Assembly: GCA_023432725.1 (NCBI GenBank)
Contig: JAEYUH010000297.1
Coordinates: 1-11,045, forward strand
Direction of reading: 5' to 3'
DNA: 11,045 nt
Source: Actinomycetes bacterium
GTDB taxonomy: Bacteria; Actinomycetota; Actinomycetes; Propionibacteriales; Propionibacteriaceae
This document shows positions 1 through 7,032 of this stretch, in pieces (position 1 is the first letter of the stretch; each line of letters starts with the position of its first letter). The translations under genes and the position numbers were made by a program. Below the pieces are notes generated by a model. It did no database searches, was not told the DNA's origin, and saw nothing but the letters and a program-made list of their open reading frames with translations.

Positions 1-1170
1 CTGATCGCCGCCGGCGACTACCAGGCGGCGATGGCCGCCCGCGGCGGCGCCTTCACCGAGATGCGCCAGATCTTCCGGGAACTGGTCGACCCCTCCCCCA
101 GCGCCGGCGTCGACCCGTCCCGGGGCCGGCGGATCGGGATCATCCACGCCGGCGGGCTGGCGCCGGGCATGAACACCGCCGCCCGCGACGCCGTCCGGCT
201 CGGGATCCGGCGCGGCCACACCATGCTCGGGATCCACGACGGCTTCCCCGGGCTGCGCGAGGGCCGGGTCGCCGAACTCGGCTGGGCCGACGTGGAGGGG
301 TGGATCGGCACCGGCGGCGCCGAACTCGGGGTGCGCCGCGTCGTCCCGGGAGTGGCCGACCTCTACCCGATCTCGCGGGTGCTGGAGGAGCACCGGGTCG
401 ACGCGCTGCTGGTGATCGGCGGCTGGAACGCCTACCAGGCCGCCCACCTGCTGCACCGGGAGCGGGACCGGTTCCCCGCACTGCGGATCCCGATGGTCTG
501 CGTACCGGCGTCCATCGACAACAACCTGCCCGGCTCGGAGCTGTCGATCGGGGCCGACACCGCGCTCAACGTGATCACCCAGGCGATCGAGCGGCTGAAG
601 GTGTCCGGCGCGGCCGCCAAGCGGGCCTTCGTGGTGGAGACGATGGGCCGCTACTGCGGCTTCCTCGCGCTGCTCAGCGGACTGTCCGGCGGCGCCGAGC
701 GGGTGTACCTGCACGAGGAGGGGATCACCCTCAAGGCGCTGCAGGAGGACGTGGAGTGGCTGCAGCGCTCCTTCGCCACCGGCCGCAAGCTCTTCCTCGC
801 GGTGCGCAACGAGGAGGCGAACTCGCTCTACACCACCGACTTCATGGCCCGGCTGCTGGAGGAGGAGGGCGGCCCGCTGTACGACGTCCGCCAGTCGGTG
901 CTGGGCCACGTCCAGCAGGGCGGTGCGCCGACCCCGGCCGACCGGTTGCTCGCCGCCCGGCTGGTCTCCGGCGCGCTCACCCTGTTGGGCGAGCAGTTCG
1001 CCGCCGGCAGTGACGAGGGCCACTATGTCGGTCTGGTGCGCGGCGAGATCCGCCACTCCCCGCTCTCCGGACTGGCCAATGACGTTGACGTCACCTTCCG
1101 CCGTCCGCGCGAGCAGTGGTGGCTGGCGCTGCGCCCCGTCCTGGAGGCGGTGTCCAACCCGCCGCAGTGA
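1..1170 (+). CDS. 6-phosphofructokinase, tandem (eukaryote-like) type, C-terminal half; 5' end outside window
   Basis: The reading frame is open from the first base, so the gene starts upstream. Phosphofructokinase makes fructose-1,6-bisphosphate from fructose-6-phosphate in glycolysis. The visible part matches the second half of the long duplicated PFKs best known from animals and fungi. It begins with the inter-half segment (AGDYQAAMAARGGAFTEM), then shows a PFK fold start (HAGGLAPGMNTAARDAVR), HDGFPGL, GGWNAY at 418-435, SIDNN at 511-525, ETMGRYCGFLA around 637-669, RNEE, LGHVQQGGAPTPADR, and the terminal PREQWWLALRP. The catalytic half's GGDGS motif is replaced by GGWNAY (animal second halves have GGFEAY), so ATP binding here is probably lost and the half may be regulatory. 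The Asp of SIDNN and the Arg of MGR, both absent from animal second halves as I recall them, are kept. ATP or pyrophosphate use cannot be judged without the N-terminal half. An internal ATG at 31 is not taken as start because homology runs through it. Confidence 0.85.
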   Translation: MIAAGDYQAAMAARGGAFTEMRQIFRELVDPSPSAGVDPSRGRRIGIIHAGGLAPGMNTAARDAVRLGIRRGHTMLGIHDGFPGLREGRVAELGWADVEGWIGTGGAELGVRRVVPGVADLYPISRVLEEHRVDALLVIGGWNAYQAAHLLHRERDRFPALRIPMVCVPASIDNNLPGSELSIGADTALNVITQAIERLKVSGAAAKRAFVVETMGRYCGFLALLSGLSGGAERVYLHEEGITLKALQEDVEWLQRSFATGRKLFLAVRNEEANSLYTTDFMARLLEEEGGPLYDVRQSVLGHVQQGGAPTPADRLLAARLVSGALTLLGEQFAAGSDEGHYVGLVRGEIRHSPLSGLANDVDVTFRRPREQWWLALRPVLEAVSNPPQ

Positions 1171-1182
1171 CGTGCGGCACGC

Positions 1183-1290
1183 GGGGACGGTTCCTCTGTG
1201 CCAGAGAACCGTCCCCCTGTGCCGAAGAACCGTCCCCGTGTGCCAGAGAACCGTCCCCGTGTGCGGGAGAACCGTCCCCGTGTGCCGGGG
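1183..1290. repeat. Hairpin plus four 21-nt tandem units of the AACCGTCCCC repeat family
   Basis: A left arm GGGGACGGTT (1183-1192) is followed by right arms AACCGTCCCC at 1207, 1228, 1249 and 1270, spaced exactly 21 nt apart. The spacers are near-identical (for example GTGTGCCAGAG). Left arm and first right arm form a hairpin, extended by CTCT/AGAG inside the loop side. The array fills nearly all the space between the stop of the phosphofructokinase gene (1170) and the stop of the convergent dehydrogenase gene (1291). It may act as a bidirectional terminator or mRNA end, but no T-run follows. The arm-and-spacer design resembles REP-type palindromes; no transposase is in the window. Confidence 0.85.
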
Positions 1291-2343
1291 TCAGGCCGAG
1301 AAGGTGCTGGTGTCGATCACGTAGCGGTAGCGGACCTGGGAGTTGACCACCTTGTCGTAGGCGTCGCTGATGTCGGCGCCGGCGATCAGCTCGATCTGCG
1401 GGGCGAGGCGGTGCCGGGCGCAGAAGTCGAGCATCTCCTGGGTCTCGGCGATGCCGCCGATCTGGGAGCCTGCCAGCACCCGGTTGCCGTTGACCAGGGC
1501 GCCCATCCGCAGTTCGACCGGGTGCTCGGGCAGACCCACGTCGGCCATTACGCCGAAGGGTTTGAGGCAGCCCAGCAGGCGCGAGATGTCGACTCCGGCG
1601 GAGACTGTGTTGAGGATCATGTCGAAGCTGCCGCGCAGCGACTTCAGCGTTCCCGGCTCGCTGGTGGCGTAGTACTCGGTGGCGCCGAACCGCAGCCCGT
1701 CGGCCTCCTTGGCGCGGGACTGGCTGATCACCGCCACCTGCGCGCCCAGCGCCGCCGCGATCTGGACGCCCATGTGCCCCAGCCCGCCGAGGCCGACCAC
1801 AGCCACGCGCTTCCCGGGCCCTGCGCCCCAGCGCTTCAGTGGCGAGTAGGTGGTGATCCCGGCACACAGCAGCGGTGCCGCGCTGGGCAGGTCGATCGAG
1901 TCGGGGATCCGCAGCACGTAGTCCTGGTCGACGGTGATGCAGGTCGAGTAGCCGCCGGCGGTCGGCAGCCCGTCTCGGCCCACCCCGTCGTAGGTCCAGA
2001 CCGTCCCGCCCGGGCCGGTGCAGAACTGCTCGGTGCCGGACGCGCAGTAGGCGCACTGACCGCACGAGTCCACGAAACAGCCGACGCCGACCCGGTCACC
2101 GACGGCGAACTTCGTCACCTCCGAGCCGACCTGGCGCACCACCCCTGCGAGTTCGTGGCCCGGCACCAGCGGGTAGTTGACCGGGCCCCACTCCCCACGC
2201 ACGGTGTGGATGTCGGAGTGGCAGATGCCGGCGTACGAGACGTCGAACAGGACGTCGGTGGGACCCGGCTCGCGGCGGGCGATGGTGGTCGGCGCGAACC
2301 GTCCGGTGGGCGAGTCGATGGCGTAGGCGAGGGCCTGAGGCAT
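1291..2343 (-). CDS. Zinc-dependent NAD(P) alcohol dehydrogenase, YahK/cinnamyl-alcohol dehydrogenase type
   Basis: A 350-residue medium-chain dehydrogenase/reductase that would interconvert alcohols and aldehydes in the cytosol; the natural substrate is unknown. Catalytic zinc ligands are visible as C41 (GICHSD), H63-E64 (PGHE) and C160 (LLCAG). The structural zinc cysteines are C94, C97, C100 and C108 (CGQCAYC then FC). The Rossmann motif GLGGLG is at 184-189. The strand after it ends in SQSRAKE, a pattern that in relatives often goes with NADPH preference. Length is typical of the family. I chose the start at 2343 because AAGGAG lies 5 nt upstream on the minus strand; a longer frame to 2385 has no such site and adds residues that do not look like the family. 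The gene is convergent with the phosphofructokinase gene and divergent from the ROK regulator. Nothing in the window ties it to the sugar operon beyond the shared control region. Confidence 0.9.
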   Translation of the reverse strand: MPQALAYAIDSPTGRFAPTTIARREPGPTDVLFDVSYAGICHSDIHTVRGEWGPVNYPLVPGHELAGVVRQVGSEVTKFAVGDRVGVGCFVDSCGQCAYCASGTEQFCTGPGGTVWTYDGVGRDGLPTAGGYSTCITVDQDYVLRIPDSIDLPSAAPLLCAGITTYSPLKRWGAGPGKRVAVVGLGGLGHMGVQIAAALGAQVAVISQSRAKEADGLRFGATEYYATSEPGTLKSLRGSFDMILNTVSAGVDISRLLGCLKPFGVMADVGLPEHPVELRMGALVNGNRVLAGSQIGGIAETQEMLDFCARHRLAPQIELIAGADISDAYDKVVNSQVRYRYVIDTSTFSA

Positions 2344-2348
2344 GGTTG

Positions 2349-2354
2349 CTCCTT
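2349..2354 (-). promoter_or_regulatory. Ribosome binding site of the alcohol dehydrogenase
   Basis: On the minus strand the sequence reads AAGGAG, then 5 nt, then ATG. It decides the start at 2343 over the upstream in-frame ATG at 2385, which lies right beside the inverted repeat. Confidence 0.75.
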
Positions 2355-2385
2355 CGTGTTGCGACCATTGTGGCTGTGACGCCAT

Positions 2386-2445
2386 GGGGACGGTTCCTCA
2401 ATTCCCGGAAGACCGCACTTCCCGATCAACCGAGGAACCGTCCCC
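2386..2445. repeat. Perfect 14-bp inverted repeat of the AACCGTCCCC family in the divergent control region
   Basis: The arms are GGGGACGGTTCCTC (2386-2399) and GAGGAACCGTCCCC (2432-2445), exact reverse complements separated by 32 nt. The outer ten bases of each arm are the same as in the arrays at 1183 and 10178. It lies 42 nt before the dehydrogenase start, so it is probably in or near that gene's promoter or leader. It has the size and shape of a small palindromic element, but no target-site duplication is evident. Confidence 0.85.
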
Positions 2446-2450
2446 AGTGT

Positions 2451-2465
2451 CAGTGCTCGGCACTG
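2451..2465. promoter_or_regulatory. Short palindrome, possible operator
   Basis: CAGTGC and GCACTG flank TCG, giving a 6-bp perfect dyad in the divergent intergenic region. It could be a regulator site for either gene. It is short enough to occur by chance, so confidence is low. Confidence 0.25.
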
Positions 2466-2501
2466 CGAAGGTAACGATCCCGTCACGGCAGGCGCACCCT
2501 C

Positions 2502-2530
2502 TTGCACTCCTATTGTTCGGAAGGTTTACT
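2502..2530 (+). promoter_or_regulatory. Predicted promoter of the ROK regulator gene, possibly leaderless
   Basis: A -35-like TTGCAC (2502-2507) and a -10-like TTTACT (2525-2530) are 17 nt apart. The -10 ends 7 nt before the ATG at 2538, so transcription would begin at or next to the start codon. Leaderless mRNAs with this spacing are common in actinobacteria. No well-placed Shine-Dalgarno sequence exists; the nearest purine run, GGAAGG at 2519-2524, is 13 nt away. Confidence 0.5.
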
Positions 2531-2535
2531 AACAA
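2513..2535. promoter_or_regulatory. Dyad-symmetric operator candidate overlapping the -10 element
   Basis: TTGTT (2513-2517) and AACAA (2531-2535) are exact inverted arms around a 13-nt centre that keeps three further symmetric pairs, so 8 of 11 positions pair in a 23-bp dyad. The right half, GGAAGGTTTACTAACAA, looks like the A/T-rich GTTAGTAAA-type half-sites often reported for ROK repressors in actinobacteria. Its overlap with the -10 hexamer fits autorepression by the adjacent ROK protein. Confidence 0.45.
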
Positions 2536-2537
2536 AC

Positions 2538-3674
2538 ATGCAGCGCCGCGTCACGAGTTCGCACCGCCATCCCGGCGGTGGCCCCAGGAGCACCCGGCCC
2601 GAGGACGGCCGCCGCGCCAACCTGTCGCTCGTCCTGCAGTCGCTCTACGACGAACCGCAGCTCTCCCGGGCCGACCTGGCCCGCCGCACCGGCCTCACCC
2701 GGGTCACCATCTCCGACCTTGTCGCCGAACTGATGGCCGAGTCGCTGGTCGCCGAGACCGGAACCACCGCCGACGCCCGGCCCGGCAAGCCGGCCACCAT
2801 GCTGTCGGTCCGCGACGACACCCGCGACCTGATCGCGCTCGACCTGTCCGCCCCGCAGGCCATCACCGGCGGGGTGTACGACCTGCGCGGCCGCGCGCGG
2901 CACAGCGCCGCCCGCGACCTCGGTGCGGCCACCGGCGAAGAGGCGTACGCGGCGGTCGTCGAGCTCGCCACCGAGCTGATCGGGAAGTCGGAGCGCCCCG
3001 TCCTCGGGATCGGGGTGGGCACCCCGGGCACCGTCGACCGGCACGGCTCCGTGATCGCCGCGCCGAACCTCGCCTGGTACAACCTGCCGCTGCAGCACCG
3101 GCTGACCGCCGACCTCGAACTCCCCGTCCACGTCGAGAACGACGCCAACGTTGCCGTCCTCGCCGAGCGCGCCTTCGCCGACGGCCCCGACAACCTGATC
3201 CGCGTCCAGATCTCCCGCGGCCTCGGCGCCGGCCTGTTGATCGCCGGCTCGGTGGTCACCGGCAGCTCGGCGGCCGCGGGCGAGATCGGGCACGTGGTGA
3301 TCGACTACCAGGGGACGCCGTGCCCGTGCGGCAAGAACGGCTGCCTCGAGACCTGGCTGTCGGTCCCCTCGCTGCGCCGCCGGATCGCCGCCCGTCCGGA
3401 CGAGCCCGCCGAGGTGCTCGCCGAGGCCGGCCGCCGGCTCGGGATCGCGCTCTCCCCCATCGTGGGCATGCTCGACCTGAACGACATCGTGCTCGGCGGT
3501 CCCGCCGAACTGGTGGACGGCCCGCTGCTGGCCGCCGCCCAGCAGGTGGTCACCGACCGCACCCACTCCGACTTCCGTGCCGAGGTCAGGCTCCGCCTGA
3601 GCTCGCTGGGAACCGACGCCGTCCTGCTCGGCGCGGTCGCCCTCGTCCGACGTATCCACCTGGGCGTGTCGTGA
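2538..3674 (+). CDS. ROK-family transcriptional repressor (NagC/XylR type)
   Basis: A 378-residue cytosolic DNA-binding protein that probably represses the sugar operon until a sugar ligand binds. Residues about 28-75 form a winged helix-turn-helix (LSRADLARRTGLTRVTISDLVAELMAESLV read in order). The rest is a ROK sugar-binding domain with VENDAN near residue 200, E249 and H252 in GEIGHVV, and the zinc motif C262-x-C264-x4-C269 (CPCGKNGCLE). The kinase phosphate motif DxGGT is replaced by DLSAPQ at 102-107, so ATP binding is likely lost, as in other ROK repressors. The ATG at 2538 is preferred over a TTG at 2502, because that TTG lies in the likely promoter and the intervening residues look non-coding. 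The gene leads the operon, with 56 nt to the binding-protein gene. A distinct ROK kinase follows further down. Confidence 0.88.
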   Translation: MQRRVTSSHRHPGGGPRSTRPEDGRRANLSLVLQSLYDEPQLSRADLARRTGLTRVTISDLVAELMAESLVAETGTTADARPGKPATMLSVRDDTRDLIALDLSAPQAITGGVYDLRGRARHSAARDLGAATGEEAYAAVVELATELIGKSERPVLGIGVGTPGTVDRHGSVIAAPNLAWYNLPLQHRLTADLELPVHVENDANVAVLAERAFADGPDNLIRVQISRGLGAGLLIAGSVVTGSSAAAGEIGHVVIDYQGTPCPCGKNGCLETWLSVPSLRRRIAARPDEPAEVLAEAGRRLGIALSPIVGMLDLNDIVLGGPAELVDGPLLAAAQQVVTDRTHSDFRAEVRLRLSSLGTDAVLLGAVALVRRIHLGVS

Positions 3675-3730
3675 AGCGGCCCGCCCCCTACCCACAATCC
3701 GGCCACCTGGTCCGAACCGAAAGGAAACCC

Positions 3731-5104
3731 ATGAAGAAGAAGCTGGCCGCGGTGGCCCTGCTCGCCGCGTCTGCTCTGGCAGTCAGCGCGTGCGCGGGCG
3801 CGCCTGCCGCGAGCCCCACAGCGGCGCCGACCGACTCCGCCGCCCCGACCACTGCCGCTCCGGCCGGCCAGGACATCACCTTCTGGCTGATCGGTGGTGA
3901 CACCCCGCAGGCCCTGCGCGACTACCTCACCGCCGAGTACTCCAAGCGCACCGGCGGCACCCTCACCATCGAGGAGCAGACCTGGGGCGACATCATCGCC
4001 AAGCTGACCACCTCGCTGCCCGACGAGGCCAACACCCCCGACGTCACCGAGATCGGCAACACCCAGGCTCCGACCTTCACCAACGTCGGAGCCTTCGCCG
4101 ACATCACCGACATGTACGAGGAACTCGGCGGGGCCAAGCTGCTGCAGTCCTTCGTCGAGGTCGGCGCGGTGGACGGGAAGAACTTCACGCTGCCGTACTA
4201 CTTCGGCTCCCGCTACATGTTCTACCGCAAGGACGTGTGGAAGGAGGCCGGGGTCGACGTCCCGAAGACCCTGGACGAGTTCAACGCCGCGGTGAAGACC
4301 ATCGCCGAGAAGAACCCGCGCAAGATCAAGGACTTCTCCGGCTTCTTCATCGGCGGCCAGGACTGGCGCAACGGCATCTCGTGGGTCTTCGCCAACGGCG
4401 GTGAGCTCGCCAGGAACGAGGGCGGCCAGTGGGTGTCCACCCTGTCCGACCCCAACACGATCAAGGGCCTGACCCAGCTGCAGGAGATCCAGAAGCTGGC
4501 CTCCAACGCCCCCTCCACCGCCCGCGACTCGAGCCCGTGGCTCTACATCAACGACTCCGACGTCGTGAAGGACGGCGACGCCGTCGTCGAGGAGACCTCG
4601 CTGGCCGCCGCCACGATCATGGCCCCGGGCTGGGCGCACTGGTCGATCGGCGACCTCGTGAAGAACGACGAGGGCAAGGAAGTCCGCGAGTGGAACGACG
4701 AGAAGTTCGGCGTCCTCGTGCTCCCGGGCAACGACGGCAAGCCGGCTCCGGTCTTCGCCGGCGGCTCCAACATCGGCATCTCGGCCAAGAGCAAGAACCA
4801 GGAGGGTGCCCGCGAGCTGCTGCGGATCATCTTCTCCCCCGAGTACCAGACGATGCTCGGCGAGAACGGTCTCGGCCCCGCCAACTCCGACCAGGTCGCC
4901 GCCCTCGGCGACGACCAGTTCGCCACCGCCCTGCGTGAGTCGGCGAGCAACTCCAAGCTGACCCCGGCCGCGCCGGGCTGGGCCGCCGTCGAGGCGTCCC
5001 TGAAGCTCGAGGAGTTCTTCGCCGCCGTCGCCGAGGGTGGCGACATCGCCGCCCTGGCCGCGCAGTACGACGCCCAGATCACCCCGCTGCTCAACGCCAA
5101 GTGA
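3731..5104 (+). CDS. Carbohydrate ABC transporter substrate-binding lipoprotein (CUT1 type)
   Basis: A 457-residue sugar-binding lipoprotein anchored on the outer face of the membrane that delivers substrate to the two permeases encoded next. The signal peptide has a KKK start, a hydrophobic core and the lipobox VSAC with C21 as lipidation site. An Ala/Pro/Thr/Ser-rich tether runs to about residue 47. The mature domain shows the usual family-1 solute-binding pattern: ITFWLIGG, then EEQTWGDIIAKL, PDVTEIGNTQAPTF, FADITD, LPYYFGSRYMFYRKDVWKEAGVDVPKT (read in parts), and a C-terminal segment ending ITPLLNAK. The start has AAAGGAA (3720-3726) at a suitable distance. Sequence alone does not give the sugar; the gene neighbourhood argues for a beta-linked disaccharide such as diacetylchitobiose or cellobiose. 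A strong hairpin follows the stop. Confidence 0.92.
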   Translation: MKKKLAAVALLAASALAVSACAGAPAASPTAAPTDSAAPTTAAPAGQDITFWLIGGDTPQALRDYLTAEYSKRTGGTLTIEEQTWGDIIAKLTTSLPDEANTPDVTEIGNTQAPTFTNVGAFADITDMYEELGGAKLLQSFVEVGAVDGKNFTLPYYFGSRYMFYRKDVWKEAGVDVPKTLDEFNAAVKTIAEKNPRKIKDFSGFFIGGQDWRNGISWVFANGGELARNEGGQWVSTLSDPNTIKGLTQLQEIQKLASNAPSTARDSSPWLYINDSDVVKDGDAVVEETSLAAATIMAPGWAHWSIGDLVKNDEGKEVREWNDEKFGVLVLPGNDGKPAPVFAGGSNIGISAKSKNQEGARELLRIIFSPEYQTMLGENGLGPANSDQVAALGDDQFATALRESASNSKLTPAAPGWAAVEASLKLEEFFAAVAEGGDIAALAAQYDAQITPLLNAK

Positions 5105-5116
5105 TCTGATTGTCAC

Positions 5117-5152
5117 CACGAGGCCCCGCCCGCGCGCGGGCGGGGCCTCGTG
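5117..5152 (+). terminator. Perfect GC-rich hairpin between binding protein and permease genes
   Basis: CACGAGGCCCCGCCCGCG (5117-5134) is followed directly by its exact reverse complement (5135-5152), giving up to 16 bp of stem with a 4-nt loop. It begins 12 nt after the binding-protein stop. There is no T-run, so it may act as a partial terminator or as a 3' end that protects the upstream mRNA. Either role would give more binding protein than permease, a known arrangement in sugar ABC operons. Confidence 0.75.
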
Positions 5153-5188
5153 CCCTGCCGGCCCCGTCCGTCCCTGCTCCGCTGCCGC

Positions 5189-5195
5189 AGAAAGG
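5189..5195 (+). promoter_or_regulatory. Ribosome binding site of permease 1
   Basis: AGAAAGG stands 6 nt before the ATG at 5202. It decides this start; an in-frame ATG further upstream (5037) lies inside the binding-protein gene. Confidence 0.6.
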
Positions 5196-5201
5196 CAGAC
5201 C

Positions 5202-6164
5202 ATGACCGCCACGCAGCGCCTGCCCGAGCAGGCCCTGTCCGCCGAGGCTCTCGCCGCCCGGTCAGCGGCGACCCGTGCCCGCCGGCTCGGACGGCTGGCG
5301 CCCTACGCCCTGATCATCCCGGCGATCGCGATCCTCGTGTTCTCCCTCGGCTACCCGATGGTCTGGCAACTCGTCACCTCCACCCAGTCCTTCGGCCTGG
5401 CCCAGCAATTCGGCCAGCCCCCGGAGTTCGTCGGGCTGGAGAACTACGTGACCGTCTTCACCTCGCCCGAGACGTGGGCAGTGGTGCTGCGCTCGGTCGC
5501 GTTCTGCCTTGTCAACGCCGCTGTCACGGTAGTCATCGGCGTGCTGGCGGCGCTGCTGATGAACGCCGTCGGCACCGCCGCCCGGCTCACCCTCCAGATC
5601 GCGATGCTGGTCGCCTGGGCGATGCCCGTCGTCGCCGCGATGACGGTGTGGACCTGGCTGTTCGACTGGCGCCGCGGGGTGGTCAACTGGCTGCTCACCG
5701 CCGGCGGCCTGGACTACACCAACCACAACTGGCTCGCCGAGCCGCTCAGCTTCTACTTCGTCGCCACGGTGATCGTGGTGTGGATGTCGGTGCCGTTCGT
5801 GGCCTTCTCGGTCTACGCCGGACTCACCCAGGTCTCCGAGGACGTGCTGGAGGCCGCGGCCCTCGACGGCGCCTCCGGCAGCCGGCGGTTCTTCCACATC
5901 ATCATGCCGATGATCCGCCCTGTCCTGATGATCGTGCTGCTGCTGCAGCTGATCTGGGACCTGCGGGTGTTCACCCAGATCCGGATGCTGCAGGACGCGG
6001 GCGCCCCGGTCACCACCACCGATCTGCTGGGCACCTATATCTACCGGCTCGGCGTGGCCTCCAGCGACTTCGGGATGGCGTCGGCGCTGTCGGTCTTCGT
6101 CCTCGTGCTCACCATCGCGATGAGCGCCTTCTACGTCGTCCAGCTGGTGAAGGAGGATTCCTGA
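5202..6164 (+). CDS. Sugar ABC transporter permease, first subunit (MalF-like, CUT1)
   Basis: A 320-residue integral membrane protein forming half of the import channel. Six hydrophobic segments are visible at about residues 33-58, 92-120, 130-152, 184-208, 240-260 and 292-316. The cytoplasmic EAA loop that docks on the ATPase reads EAAALDGASG from E217, with the conserved Gly at 223 and the Pro of IIMP at 236. The positively charged N-terminal stretch (RARRLGR) before the first segment fits a cytoplasmic N terminus. The stop is 1 nt before the start of the second permease gene, whose ribosome binding site lies inside this gene, so the two are probably translationally coupled. No ATPase gene is adjacent; in many actinobacteria a shared MsiK-type ATPase serves such systems. 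Confidence 0.93.
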   Translation: MTATQRLPEQALSAEALAARSAATRARRLGRLAPYALIIPAIAILVFSLGYPMVWQLVTSTQSFGLAQQFGQPPEFVGLENYVTVFTSPETWAVVLRSVAFCLVNAAVTVVIGVLAALLMNAVGTAARLTLQIAMLVAWAMPVVAAMTVWTWLFDWRRGVVNWLLTAGGLDYTNHNWLAEPLSFYFVATVIVVWMSVPFVAFSVYAGLTQVSEDVLEAAALDGASGSRRFFHIIMPMIRPVLMIVLLLQLIWDLRVFTQIRMLQDAGAPVTTTDLLGTYIYRLGVASSDFGMASALSVFVLVLTIAMSAFYVVQLVKEDS

Positions 6165-6165
6165 C

Positions 6166-7029
6166 ATGGCGACCGCCCTCGCCCGTCCGCGTCGCCGGCT
6201 CCGTCCCGGCAGGGCAGTGCTCAGCGTGCTCGCGGTCCTGGTCGCCCTGATCTGGGTGTTCCCGGTCTACTGGATGGTGAACTCGTCACTGCTGCCGAAC
6301 GCCGTGCTGCAGTCGGTGACCCCGCGGTTCCTGCCGTTCGGCGGCTCGCTGGACAATTTCGCCGCCGTCATCTCGGACGGACGCTTCCTGGGCGCCCTGC
6401 AGATGAGCCTGGCCATCACCCTGCTCACCGTCGCGGTGGCCCTGCTGTTCGCCTTCCTCGGCGCGCTGGCGATCAGCCGGTTCAAGTTCCGCGGCCGCAC
6501 CAGCTTCGTGCTGGCGCTGCTGTTCATCCAGATGCTGCCCGCCGAGGGGCTGTTCATCGCCCAGTACAAGCTGATGAGCGGCGTCGGGCTGCTCAACAAC
6601 GTGATCGGGGTGTCGCTGCTCTACATCGCCGCGGTGATCCCGTTCACGATCTGGATGCTGCGCGGCTTCGTCGCCGGGATTCCCGCCGACCTCGAAGAGG
6701 CCGCGATGGTGGACGGCTGCACCCGTCGCCAGGCCTTCTTCCGGGTCACCTTCCCCCTGCTGGCGCCGGGCCTGGTCGCCTCCGGGGTGTACGCCTTCCT
6801 GCAGGCCTGGAACGAGTTCACCGTCGCGCTGGTGATCCTGCAGAAGGAGGACGCCATGACGCTGCCGCTGTGGCTGCGCACGTTCATCCTGCAGAGCGCC
6901 AACCGGGCCACCGACTGGGGCCAGGTGATGGCCTCCTCGACCCTGGTCGCGATCCCGGTGATCATCTTCTTCCTGCTCGTCCAGGGCAGGCTCACCTCGG
7001 GCCTGGTGGCCGGAGCGGTGAAGGGCTGA
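6166..7029 (+). CDS. Sugar ABC transporter permease, second subunit (MalG-like, CUT1)
   Basis: A 287-residue membrane protein, the partner of the permease just upstream. The N terminus is very basic (RPRRRLRPGR) and precedes a first membrane segment containing VFPVYWMVNSSL, which is typical of MalG-like subunits. Further hydrophobic segments follow, and the EAA loop reads EEAAMVDGCTRRQAF with E178 and G184, then FPLLAPGL. The motif FLQAWNEFTVAL near the C-terminal side is also characteristic of this subunit. The start has a near-ideal AAGGAGG (6150-6156) inside the preceding gene. Only 3 nt separate its stop from the kinase start. Confidence 0.93.
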   Translation: MATALARPRRRLRPGRAVLSVLAVLVALIWVFPVYWMVNSSLLPNAVLQSVTPRFLPFGGSLDNFAAVISDGRFLGALQMSLAITLLTVAVALLFAFLGALAISRFKFRGRTSFVLALLFIQMLPAEGLFIAQYKLMSGVGLLNNVIGVSLLYIAAVIPFTIWMLRGFVAGIPADLEEAAMVDGCTRRQAFFRVTFPLLAPGLVASGVYAFLQAWNEFTVALVILQKEDAMTLPLWLRTFILQSANRATDWGQVMASSTLVAIPVIIFFLLVQGRLTSGLVAGAVKG

Positions 7030-7032
7030 GCG

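Noticed and set aside
1183..1290. CRISPR array
   Set aside because: The unit is only 21 nt with near-identical spacers, the repeated part is 10 nt, and no cas gene is present.
1198..1290. Pro/Arg/Val-rich plus-strand reading frame through the repeat array (ENRPRVP-type repeats)
   Set aside because: Here the repeat lies between two convergent genes, no ribosome binding site precedes it, and the frame runs on antisense through the dehydrogenase. Only the copy at 10178 is part of a supported gene.
2344..2385. Upstream extension of the alcohol dehydrogenase to an ATG at 2385
   Set aside because: The added 14 residues do not fit the family, there is no ribosome binding site before 2385, and a clear AAGGAG precedes 2343.
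2502..2537. TTG at 2502 as start of the ROK regulator
   Set aside because: The TTG forms part of the likely -35 element, and the added residues (HSYCSEGLLTN) come from promoter-like sequence.
2342..3730. Upstream extension of the binding-protein frame through the regulator gene
   Set aside because: The extension is a shadow of the regulator in another frame; the lipoprotein has its own signal peptide and ribosome binding site at 3731.
3305..5212. Long open frame on the minus strand (635 codons), and similar long minus-strand frames at 6286-8181 and 8312-10036
   Set aside because: They lie antisense to well-supported genes, and their products are low-complexity in Gly, Arg, Asp, Val and Gln with no recognisable domain. 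They are the expected by-product of high third-position GC.
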